64,000 nt of DNA from positions 20,599,688 to 20,663,687 of the forward strand of contig NC_052477.1 of NCBI RefSeq assembly GCF_009730915.1. Reading direction: 5' to 3'. The stretch comes from Dioscorea cayenensis subsp. rotundata (taxonomy: Eukaryota > Streptophyta > Magnoliopsida > Dioscoreales > Dioscoreaceae). The position numbers were made by a program, and so were the translations under genes. Under the pieces are notes generated by a model that ran no database searches, was not told the DNA's origin, and saw only the letters and a list, made by a program, of their open reading frames with translations. This document shows positions 12,475-22,559 of the stretch, piece by piece; within the stretch, counting starts at the first letter, position 1; each line of letters opens with the position of its first letter.

Positions 12475-13349
12475 ATTGTCCATGATTTATTACCTCTTTT
12501 CCATCGAGCGATGACAAGCTGGTTTCTACCGTCGCTTGCTTCCTGTAAGTACTTTCACCGTAGCACAAACGATCCTTGGGATCTCGCCGAAACGGACTTT
12601 CTTCCCTGCTCCGGCCACCAGTAAAACCGGACGTTGTAGCGACCGAGCAACCCTTAATGTACTCGTGGTTGGTCTTCTTCCCAGGCATCTATCTTGCACT
12701 CGGCGGCCGCTAGGAATATCCTCCATAAGCCACTTATGCGTCGCCTCGCCTACGCCAGATCGCCTCCCACTGGGTCGATAGATCATCGACGTAATCAACG
12801 ATCCGGCCTCGAACCGAGCATGATGTATTTGGGAAGAGGATCTGTCCCCCACGAGGTACACCATCGGAGTTTGACAAAATTATCTTCTTCTCCCTCCGTC
12901 GAACAAGTCGCACCGGAGTGCTCTCGATGGAGTCTCCCTGTCTCTCGTAGGTCTTTCGATAGATACCGCCCTTCTAACGCCGACCGGGTTTTCTTCTTAC
13001 TGAAGACCATCGCGCCGCCATCGCAACGCGACTCAAGAACGAGGGCCACATCTTCGAGGTTCGAAACTCAGCAAGCTTTTCCCCGATCCCGAATTTATTG
13101 CGCGACCATCGCATCTTTGCAAAAGAGAATCAAGAAGGGCCCCTCTTGGTATAGGGCTTCTAGCTCAAATAACGCTGAAACGTGTCCCTTCGAATAATCT
13201 CTCGTGTCGAGGGGTCATGTTAACTTTCAATTCAGCTAAAGGTCTCCACAACCGGTGTCAAATAGCAACGCCCATTAACTAGGGTCGACCGCCATAATCA
13301 CAAGCTCGCGACTAATAACAACACATTCAACACGCAGATTGACAAAAGT

Positions 13350-13501
13350 TTAAGCGGAAATATAAGGTTTTAAACTAGAACTCTCGCTTATTAAACAGAG
13401 ATATAAAATGTTAAACGAGACCCATTTTGTTAAACAGTAGACGAGAATACTTTTAAACAGAGACAACAAATGTTAAACTCAGAATATCTCATTTCTTAAA
13501 C
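13350..13501. repeat. TTAAAC-phased repeat block 7
   Basis: Eight cores start at 13350, 13370, 13391, 13411, 13430, 13453, 13473 and 13496 (mean about 20.9 bp). The first is TTAAGC, the others TTAAAC. Confidence 0.88.
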
Positions 13502-14234
13502 GTCAACCTCATTTGTAGAAATCGCAAACCATATCAAACGAAACGGAAATGTACATTATAAATATTACACTAAATCATAACAATCGAAAAACTATTTCGA
13601 TAGTGTATACATACTGAAAATGCAAAACAAAAACAAAACCCTAGCCGAGAAATCTCCTTACAGACTAACAAAACCCTCAAACGAGAAATCCCTCCCGAGA
13701 CTTTCAATATCTTCCAACAAAAAAGAGAGCACAAAACAAAACCGAAAAATCTTTCTTTCAGAATGTAATGCTTAACATAAAACCATACTCAATACCTTAG
13801 ATTGCAATCGATGAAATGCCAACTAGTTGCATGGGGACTTCTCCTTCGAGATACCCGGTGGAAAGGGAAAAGTCGATGAAATGCCATTCACAGAGGCTTC
13901 GCACGGTAGAGACAACTTCTGGAGACGACTTGAAATGGAAAAGTCAAGACGTGAGTTGAGAAAAAGCAATTAAACTGGTCCAATAAATTGTCTCTGGGGT
14001 TACTCCTACTGAAAACCGCCCACTCCTCTCAACGCCGAGATGGTCAGCTACCACGACTCCCCCATGCAAGGGCATTTTCGTCCAAAAATTTGAAACTCAC
14101 TCCGCTCACATCCGTTCAGGGTTTCGGGGTTTGAAAAACATAGACTTTAAAAGGAGGGGTTTTGGGGATTGCAAAACTAACGGGGTGTTTTTGGCAATTT
14201 TACAAACTTAAAGGGTTTTTTTGGCAATTTTCAC

Positions 14235-14880
14235 TTTTTTAAATGATTAAATTTGATTAATGGAAATATTGTTTTTCAATACTTTAGAAATGAATTTGGA
14301 CCAGCTAGTTGACCAAAGAATAAATACAAATATTGAAAATGCTATTAGCCTACAAATATAAAGATTAATTATCAATATTAAAAATTTAGAGCTAAATGTA
14401 AACACAGGATAAACCGTATCATCAACAAATTAATTAAAAATTAGAATAACATAACATAATAGTAAAGGTTTTTTACTTACATAACATTAAATAAAAAAAT
14501 ATTTATATATTTTTAAAATTATTTAAATATTATATAACCAGTCAGTGTGAAGTGCAGAGCAAACTCAAAAAATATTTGTGCATCTTACATAAAATTTAGA
14601 GTTTAATATTAATTTTTTTAAAATAAAAATTTTATGAAAAAAAAATGTTGGTATCAACATGTCAAGAGAGACTGTGATTTATATTTTTATTATAGTAAAT
14701 AAAATAATTATAAAAGTTAAATATTACTTATTATCCACTGAAATTTATCTTTAAAAAACCAAAATATAAAATAATGTAGTAGTTAAAATAATTAAAAAAT
14801 AATAATTAATTTTTTTTAAAAAAAAGAAGCTGCTCTTCCGGCCAATCATAAGATAGAAGAGAGTTCATTCGCTTTATGGA
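14235..14880. other. AT-rich spacer, no gene seen
   Basis: Searched on the minus strand for the missing signal-peptide exon of the glucanase paralogue; none is recognisable. A CAAT-like GGCCAATCAT near 14838 may belong to the promoter of the next gene. Confidence 0.6.
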
Positions 14881-14901
14881 TCATCGATCATCATCGTTGG
14901 C

Positions 14902-17900
14902 ATGAGTAGCAGCGGCGACGGTGGTGGTGGTTATGCTGCTGCTGCGGGCTTCCAAGCTCGACCTCCTTCCCAAATCTCAGCCCCTGTTCTTCTTCGTCTC
15001 CGTTCTCCTCCTCTTCTTCTATCTCTTCTCTCCTATTCGAGCCTCACTCCAGCTCCCTTGCCCCTCATGCTCTCCGACTCCACCTTCCTCATCTTCCCCT
15101 CCTTCTCGCCTTACCCCTCCACTCCCATACTGTCGCGTCCCTCCCCCACCGTCGTTCCTCCGATCTCTACCGCCGCTTGCTTCCTCCGCCTCCTCCCCAA
15201 CCCTAGTTCCGATCCTGGCCATGTCCTCTTCGTCTCTGCGTCTCCGCACTCTGCTGGCTCCGGGATCCTCCTCCGTGCTTGGATTCTCCTCCGCCGCCTA
15301 GCCTCCGCTGACTTTTTCGCCCCCGCCCGCCTTACCTTCAGGCAAGATCGTGCCAAATCCGCCATCGCACCTCGATCTCCCACATGGGCTCGCTGTGCGT
15401 CTGGTCGGCTCCGTCAACGTTCTTGTCCTGCACTCGCTCGCCGCTAACAAGATCTGGGTTTTGGGCGGGAAAATAGTGGGGCAGGACGGTGATGGCCAAA
15501 ACGAGGTGGTTCTTAACAAGTGTGCTGTCATCGATTGTGTCCGGCCAATTTACTCCCGTCGAGATCGCCATGGGGTTTCTGCTACTTGGTGAGGTGGATG
15601 GTGCTAGGGTCTTCCCGCTGAGGTCCCTCATCAAGGGTAGAAGGGTTGTAAAACACAAGGGTTTGGAGACGAGAAGGATGGCTGGAGCTCAAGCCCCAGA
15701 CTTGCCTGCGGTTTCATTGAAGAAGAGTCTCCCTAACGGGATGACAAATCATGCTATGATCAGCACTTTCTCTACTTCTTCCAGTGCATTTTCTGATGTT
15801 CGGGTTGTTTGTTGCAATGGCAATAGGGATGGTGGTATGGATGCGGGCATGGGGAAAATGGATGATGCAGAGGGTGCTTCTCTCTGTAAGTCTTGTCTAC
15901 AGTAGTACTCTATCTCTTTGGTTTGCTCTTACTATCTATAATGCTCGTTGAAGCTATGCATGTTGGTCATATGGTATTGCATCCATTATCAATAACCTTA
16001 GTTAATCGTGACATACATACTCTGTGTTTGAGGCATTGGAAAACTTTGTGCTTTGGAAATTTGAAATCTGTCATTAGGGTATGTTGCTACCCACCTCCAT
16101 CAATTGATTTACAACTTTCCGTCATCCTGATTTTATTCCTTTCTTGTTCAGCAAAAACTCTGGATCAATGTAGTTTCATCTTTAGTCTGGAAGACATACT
16201 AGTTTCAAGGCAATCTTTTTTGTAGGTCGATATCATTACTTGGCTCTGCATGAAGTTTCTTCTACTAATCATTATGTTGACACCATTGTCATGTTGCATA
16301 GTTGCTCAAATTGATCTCCTCTGCAATGTGACCATCATCATCATCTACTCTTGCCAACCATAAACAATTGGTGTCCCTTTTATGATAGTCAAAGTTTAAG
16401 TTTAACTTGGAAGACAAAAGAAAAAATTGGCTATGAACTTGACTGCAAAACACCTGTCTTTTCATCAAGCTTTGGCTTGTAGAATGTGGCCTATTAGCAT
16501 TATTGAGAGGATGTTTTTAATGGCCTTCTGTAATAGATGGCTTCTTGTTTTTGGAATATTTATCTGCTATTAGACTGCTGCATCACATTAATATCATCCA
16601 ACACCTTTTCTTCTTATACAATTTTACTAATGATGGTTTCGAATAGCCAACATGGAGGATGGGATGATGGGGGCAGGTAATGACCTATGAGGTTGTTTGT
16701 CATTGTGAGTGTTGAGGCTGCTGACAGTGTAGAGGAATAACTGTGATTGGCTGGGGAAGGGTTTTGATCACAGCTATTATCTGTACTTGCTTTTCATCCA
16801 TCATTTTACTGTAGACAGTTTTATATGATTGAATCTTGTTCATTGGTGAACTGGTTATCAAAATGTAATATTAATCACTAGGTATTAGGCTTTTTCCAAC
16901 TACAGGTTATGCATTTGATTTGAATTTTTCTGAGGGTGGTTGTTTTTTATTGTTGAAATCAATAATCATTGCTATAGTTCTCAGGGAGGTTCTCAGATAG
17001 GCTACTGTTTGTGCACTTAACATCCTTTTCCATCCGATAATCTTGTTCTGCATATTTTCCAGAAAGATTGGCAAATTCCATTTGTTTATAACTGTCAGTG
17101 TTCAACTTTGAATTTATACCTTGTGCTCGATCTTGATTTCTCTTTGATTTTTTTTCCAATCTTATTTGCAGGTAAATTTCAAACTGCAAAACTGAGGCAG
17201 GATTCTGGTGAGTTTGGCTCATTTTTTGTGTGTATCAGGTGCATGAAGGATCACCCTTCTGAAAGTGGCACAGGAGCTCTGACATCCCTGAAAGCAGTTT
17301 CCATCCATGGTTTAAATAAGAAAAAGTTTCTGATCTTGGATTCAGAGGGATATTTACATCTCATTGATCTTCATAGCACCATTACATCATTAGAAGCAAA
17401 TGTTAAATTTACCATGAACCCAAAAAGATACGTGATGTAACGCTGCTTTTGAGCATACCATGAAAGTGCAAATGCTGGCTGTTCCACCTGATCTTTCTAC
17501 AAGTATGCCCTTTTGAACATATCAAAGGATTCTGTTTAAGTGGCTTATTAGCCTATTTTTATCAATGTTGCAGGAAAGCAAGTTGTCTGGCTATCAGATG
17601 GTAGATACTCTGTGCATATGATGTCTGTGGGTGATCTAGAATATCCTATGAGTGTCAACAATGAAGATGAAAACAAGGAAAAGACAATGCATATGGCTGG
17701 TTGTTACTCATCTAAATCTTTTCCTTTAACAGATCATGTCATGGAAGCAAAAAAAGAAACTGTTTTTTGTAGCCATATTTGGAAGATGACATGGAAACAA
17801 CAATGACATTAACAACATACTAGTTTAGTTCTTTTATGAAGTTGCTTCTGGAATTTCATTTCATTTCATTATTGTCTAAGTTTTATGGTCGGTTGTTAGT

Positions 17901-18641
17901 ATTACGCCAATGTTCTAAGAGTTTTATCATTGGGCAAGGCAACATTGTGCTAGAAGTGGGCTTTTAGCGAAAGCCAAAGCTAGTTAACATATTGGATAGT
18001 GTAACTAACATATTCCTAGTTTTACACATCTTGGAACAACCGATGTAAACTTGCTCAAACTAAAAACTGTTTAAGTGAACAGGAAAGGCGGTAAGTTGTA
18101 TATTGCAAAAGCATTGCTATTTAGGGTACAAAATTCTAGGAAACAGAAACTAATATGTACCTTCAATTACACAATAACATGTATCAGGTAAAATAATTCA
18201 TGGAGCTGTTGTATTAATAGTTTTGCCTCTTGATAAAAAATATTGCTGCTTACACCATTATGTCTCCCATTATGAGTGCATGTGCATTGTTAGTTTACCT
18301 GATAGTTTCATCTGCTAATGCAAACTAATCCCTCATTCTTTTTTCCAGTAATACAAGCAATATTTACTGGGGAAAAGATTCAGAAAATTGTACCTCTCGC
18401 TGCAGATTCCATTCTGATTCTTTGTCAAGGCAAGTTATATGTCTCTCTTTCAAATAATCAGCCCAACTTCCATATCTCTCTTCAAAATTTTCTCCTTTCC
18501 TTAAAATGATCTGTGGTTTAGTCACCTTAATAACGTGTTTCAATTTCTTTTCGTTTCTATATGTGTCATCTTGGCTGACTATTTTTATTATTATTTTCTT
18601 TTTTAATTGTAGGAAACATCTTTGTATATGCTGTCCTTTGA
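14902..18641 (+). CDS. conserved plant protein of unknown function, five exons, frame breaks
   Basis: Five exons fit: 14902-15885, 17172-17502, 17574-17699, 18349-18429 and 18613-18641 (TGA). The product looks like a plant-conserved, beta-propeller-like protein. Recognisable stretches are LPHGLAVRLVGSVNVLVLHS, IAMGFLLLGEVDGARVFPLR, KKFLILDSEGYLHLIDLHS, KQVVWLSDGRYSVHMMSV and AIFTGEKIQKIVPLAADSIL, ending GNIFVYAVL. I know no established function. Phases agree at all four junctions; the last intron uses a GC donor (18430-18431, AAG|GCAAGT). Exon 1 changes frame near 15335 and at a CCC run near 15543, and exon 2 changes near 17430, each by one base. The family resemblance on both sides suggests small insertions, either sequencing errors or real decay. 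The start ATG is tentative because the GC-rich 5' end is open in two frames. Confidence 0.7.
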
Positions 18642-19749
18642 AGTTGGTGATCATTTCTTATGTGATGGTATGCTAATGCTTACTGCTATCAAATTTTATG
18701 AGTATATTTTCAGCTTGTGAGTAGTTTGAACCTTAATTTATCTTTATTTTTGTAAGCCAATGTGCTTTATTCGGTGGTTTTGATTTAGACTTCATAGTTG
18801 ATTTCATGAATTTGTCCAGGTAATAATCATTGTTGTGTTCTCTCATTCCAAGGAAACAATTTGGCTTGGTATGCATTGTTTAGGATGTAGTTCTCAAAAA
18901 TAGTCGACCAATTACTAGCTGGACATTAGATTCAGGAAATATGGTTGCTGCTCATCCATTAATATCTGACACATGTGGAAAGAACCTGCATATTATCATT
19001 AACGTCATATTAGGCAAAACTTTGTTAAGTTGAGCCCTATTTGCTTCTATCAATAAGAAACTGCTATTGGTATAAATACCAACATTGTTCTTCTTTCATC
19101 TAATTTCAAAAGTGACATTTTTCCTATATGGTGACATCATGTATTATTTTCTACACAATTAAGAACCTTTGCTCTGTCTCAATTTTTGTTGGCAAATTAT
19201 TAGGTCCTGCCTGATATTGCAGCAATTGTTACTGTTCTGATGGATGTCTGACAATCATTAAATTAGTCTAGCCTTTAATTTGACATGGCTTTAAATGTCA
19301 AGTAATCAAACTAATTTCCCTTTTCTGCTTTCGCTTACAAGCATTTATATAGATCTTGAGTAGGTTAAAACATCATGGAGTTTTTTGGTCCAAAAAAGAT
19401 AAGCATTTTACATCATAGGCCCGTCACAACATAGTTAGCCCATTGTAAAATCTAACTTTGAAGTTACCTGTGGCCCTTAAAGCTTGTGCCATTATGTTCT
19501 TTGGCCACCTTAAACTACACAAATTTGTTTGTTTTTGGCCTTTTTCATCCGATGTGGGTGCACATGGATATGCCATGTGACCATATTCAAAACAGACAAA
19601 TTTATGCAATTCAAGGCCCTAAACGAGCATCTTCTTTCATATTTTAACTTATTTTATTTTTAAAATTTGTACTTTAGAGGTTATAACAGACAATGTCCCA
19701 AATTTTAAGGTCCTTTTTTGGCTTTAATCCAAAATCCTACAACAGTTAG

Positions 19750-20330
19750 CATTGCATTAAGATCTTCATTTATTAAACCTGCACTCACCACTTACGGATG
19801 GAAGCATAAGACCATAACGTAATAATGGAAGTTTAAAAATGCCATGCCACTATCTTGAATGCTTTCGATTGGTTGTAGTTTGATCATGTTATAAGATCTG
19901 GTTGAAACTGGCCAGGTTGAACTTGTATTGCTTCTGCTTATTCATTTGTGCCCTTAATTATAACAAATATGATCTATTCTTTCTGGGCTTTGAATTGACT
20001 AGATTTGATAAGGTACATGTTGAATTCTGTAATAGATGCCATGCTATGCATTAGCACATCTTCCATATTAAACCTTGGCGCACCACTTATGGATTAAAGC
20101 TTAACAGTGTAACGTAATAATTGAAGTTTAAAAGTGCTACAATCTTCAATGCTTGCTATAGATTGTAGTTTGATCAGATTATAAGACCTGGCTCAAATTG
20201 GCTGTCTTGTACTTGATTTGCCTCTACTCATTCATCTGTGTCCTTATATTCAACAAATATGATCTATTATGTTGCTGGGTTTTGAACTGACCAGATTTTA
20301 CAAGTAATAAGCTACATGTTGAAATTTGAA
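19750..20330. repeat. tandem duplication, two diverged copies of about 290 bp
   Basis: Copy 1 (about 19750-20035) and copy 2 (about 20044-20330) align throughout. Shared landmarks are the CACCACTTA-GGAT stretch, TTGTAGTTTGATCA, ACAAATATGATCTATT and TACATGTTGAA, offset 295-300 bp. The surrounding stretch 18642-22060 shows no coding region I can support. Some segments have splice-like borders, but no protein is recognisable. Confidence 0.8.
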
Positions 20331-22063
20331 ACGTCTCTCCTAAGATCCTCAAATTTTGAGGATTTTGGCTTTGTTTATCTCCTATCACACTTTATTTTTT
20401 TGTTTGGTTTTTATTTTCAGTCTTCCATTTTTTTGAATTATCATGTTTTTTCTTATCTTTTTGAACACCAGAATTTTATTTTATCTATGCTTTAGTTTCT
20501 AAAATTAATTCTTCAATTCTTCCTTATCTTTCTATATTTTAAATACTTAGTGTTTGATAGGAAGATTTTTTTACTTTAATTTGAATGTAATATAATTTAA
20601 ATCCTTTTGTTTGAAGTTGTAGATTTTTTTTTTTTTGTTACCGTATGCTCAATCACGTGTGTGATTCACCTGTCTCTGTATGTATATATATATATACACC
20701 ACAATGTTCACGGTTGCTTTCCATTACCTGAATATTCAGATACCCATAGCATTGTCTCACTAACATTGATCTATTGACAGCATTTATATTTCTTCATTTC
20801 CCCGCTTTATTTTAATATTATTTACCCTCCATCTGTTTGATGTGTGAAGGAAAATGTTGTGCTTGGCTGGAACACATACTGTTGGCATCAACATGCCGTC
20901 TTTGATTGCATATGTTCAAGCAGGGTGAGTCTGATACAATTTGTTTTATGGTCAACTTTAATTGTGCCATTTTGTACTTGTACCTTATACTGAAGCCGAA
21001 TGATGGCTGACTTCTGTTCTCTTCAATCTTTTACAGTCTATGCCAACATGAAGAGCATCTTATTCACCTGTGTAGGAAGTTATGAGCAACATATATCTTA
21101 TATCCAAAAAGGCCCACCAGATGATGAAAGGTATTACTGGTCTTTACCCTTGCTCATGTATACCTAGCTACAGGTGGTTGTTTTGAGAATTTAATTGTCA
21201 CGTAAAGCCAGGCCTGCCTGTTTTATGTTTTTCATTGTACAGTTATATTTCTTTTGGGGGTAAAAGAAAGCTGACTGACATTTGTAACATCGTCATTTGG
21301 TTAGAGCTATTCCAGGTGAAATTCCATTAAGTGAATGCGCCATGATCATTGGCAGGAACTACTTGTTTGCAATTGGCTTGCCTGACTTGAGAAGATGCTG
21401 TTTGATCCTCCATGTGGTTATTGTATGATATTGGTTCAAATCTGCACCCAGTCAGATAGTTACATTTGGAGAATCAAATCACTTTCTGGTTGAAGAACTT
21501 CGGTATGAGGCGCTTGACTCGTCTTGGTCAGGGAAATGGTGAAAGTCAAGCCAATCATTAAACATGCTTTCCTTGCTCATGTTGTTCTAAACTTTCTTAT
21601 GTGGAAAACTACCACACTAGCACTCTTCTTCCACCACTTGTACTTTTAATATATGGTATTAATTTTGTCCATGATGACTTTTTCTTTTTTTCTTTTTTTT
21701 AATTTTTGAGTTGAAATGTATTACTATAACAGCAGAATTGACTGGTTGTTGGCATTTTTTTAGGATTATTTCCTGCAATTAGCCATCACCAAGGAACAGA
21801 AGTTTCCTTTCTGTTGCTTCTGGTGCCGGAGATCTGGTTTTTAGTAAGAGTTTTTGCTTTAACTAATTAATAATCCATTTTTGTGTAAATGGGAGTAGAG
21901 AATATTTAAGAAATTCAAGTGTTAGCCGTGAAATTATATTGAACGCCAATTAAGACGCTTTTTCCTTTGTGCAAACAACAAACTGTATGTACACACATAA
22001 AAACCACCTCAGAGACATACCAAATCACTCCGAAATAAATCTAGAAATTGACAGGTGAACCAT

Positions 22064-22304
22064 GAAATCCATGCAGTGCACCATGAAACTCAAGAATTCG
22101 GAGTTCCATCAAAATACATTCATGAGGAAGTACTTCACATAATCAAGTACAAATATGTCATTATTACTTCGATAATCAATCTTAACCATACATGCGGGGC
22201 AACATGTAGCTCAGGAATTCCGAGTATGATCATAAAACATTCATGAGGAAGTACTTCACATAATCAAGTAAAAATATGTCATTATTACTTCAACAATCAA
22301 TCTT
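22064..22304. repeat. tandem duplication, two copies of about 121 bp
   Basis: Copy 1 (about 22064-22183) and copy 2 (22184-22304) share a nearly identical 75-bp core that begins CATTCATGAGGAAGTACTTC and runs to CAATCAATCTT, offset 121 bp. They lie just beyond the 3' end of the peptidyl-tRNA hydrolase gene. Confidence 0.9.
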
Positions 22305-22559
22305 TTGAGCTCTGCGAAAGAAACAAAGCTGACGCACCACATGCTTCACCGGCAGCGGCGGCAATCATCATCTTGGAAGTAGCAGGTTTTAAAATATATA
22401 GGTTGCTGTCTGCCACTGGAAAATCAATCGTATAAATCACCAAACGATTAGTCTATCATTTCATCTGAAACTCTGTAAAAACTATGGCTAATCTTTCCCC
22501 AAATAGTTCTGACAAAAGCATATCATCATCTGTTCATGAGCTCTGATGGTTGTGAGCTG

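Larger units (their letters stand above)
10187..13050 (-). pseudogene. Ulp1-like cysteine protease relic carried by the MULE
   Basis: The minus strand carries C48/Ulp1-like pieces: DVMDAFMYASQRKS, then VILPIIMNGHF (candidate histidine region) and HYSSCPEYDKERV (10504-10833). Next comes a catalytic-cysteine-like ICAVYVMRFIEQFV near 10270-10325, then GEKLRLPM followed by the usual C-terminal stretch. Upstream lie an acidic, low-complexity region (11513-11971), a basic segment KKKYLLGLIRRMDAIAREPL (about 12236) and further fragments to about 13050. Frame changes between the pieces, for example between the cysteine motif and GEKLRLPM, show it is broken. The blocks are separated by phased-repeat spacers that probably were introns. 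SUMO-protease-like genes inside MULEs are the defining trait of Kaonashi elements; exon limits here are approximate. Confidence 0.75.
5100..14234. mobile_element. Mutator-like element, Kaonashi type, decayed
   Basis: The termini resemble each other in inverted orientation: the left end reads GGGAAAATTAC..., the right end read backwards GTGAAAATTGCC..., and both carry CCCAAAACCCCTCC about 40-80 bp inside. Between them lie a MuDR-type transposase relic on + and a Ulp1-like cysteine protease relic on -, the combination described for Kaonashi MULEs. Composition is higher in GC than the flanks. Non-coding parts are filled with a 20-21 bp TTAAAC-phased repeat. I found no convincing 9-bp target duplication (left flank TAATAATAA, right flank TTTTTTAAA), so the exact ends are uncertain. 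The element interrupts the intron of the minus-strand glucanase paralogue. Confidence 0.85.

Noticed and set aside
11264-12864. Many plus-strand ORFs of 80-170 codons in the GC-rich MULE middle
   Set aside because: Low-complexity Ser/Arg/Thr translations antisense to the Ulp1-like relic, with no recognisable domain.
12305-13501. CRISPR-like interpretation of the regularly spaced TTAAAC array
   Set aside because: The repeated core is only 6-7 bp, spacers are about 14 bp, and this is a plant transposon; CRISPR repeats are much longer and prokaryotic.
5091-14243. 9-bp target duplication at the large MULE
   Set aside because: The immediate flanks TAATAATAA and TTTTTTAAA do not match, and sliding the ends by a few bases did not help.
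14921-15531. Overlapping ORFs in other frames and on the minus strand of the GC-rich first exon
   Set aside because: GC-rich, stop-poor sequence makes shadow ORFs; only the frames joining to the spliced downstream exons show family-like residues.
18642-21850. Further coding exons downstream of the unknown gene
   Set aside because: Some splice-like borders exist (for example 20850-21130), but the translations are short, interrupted and unrecognised.
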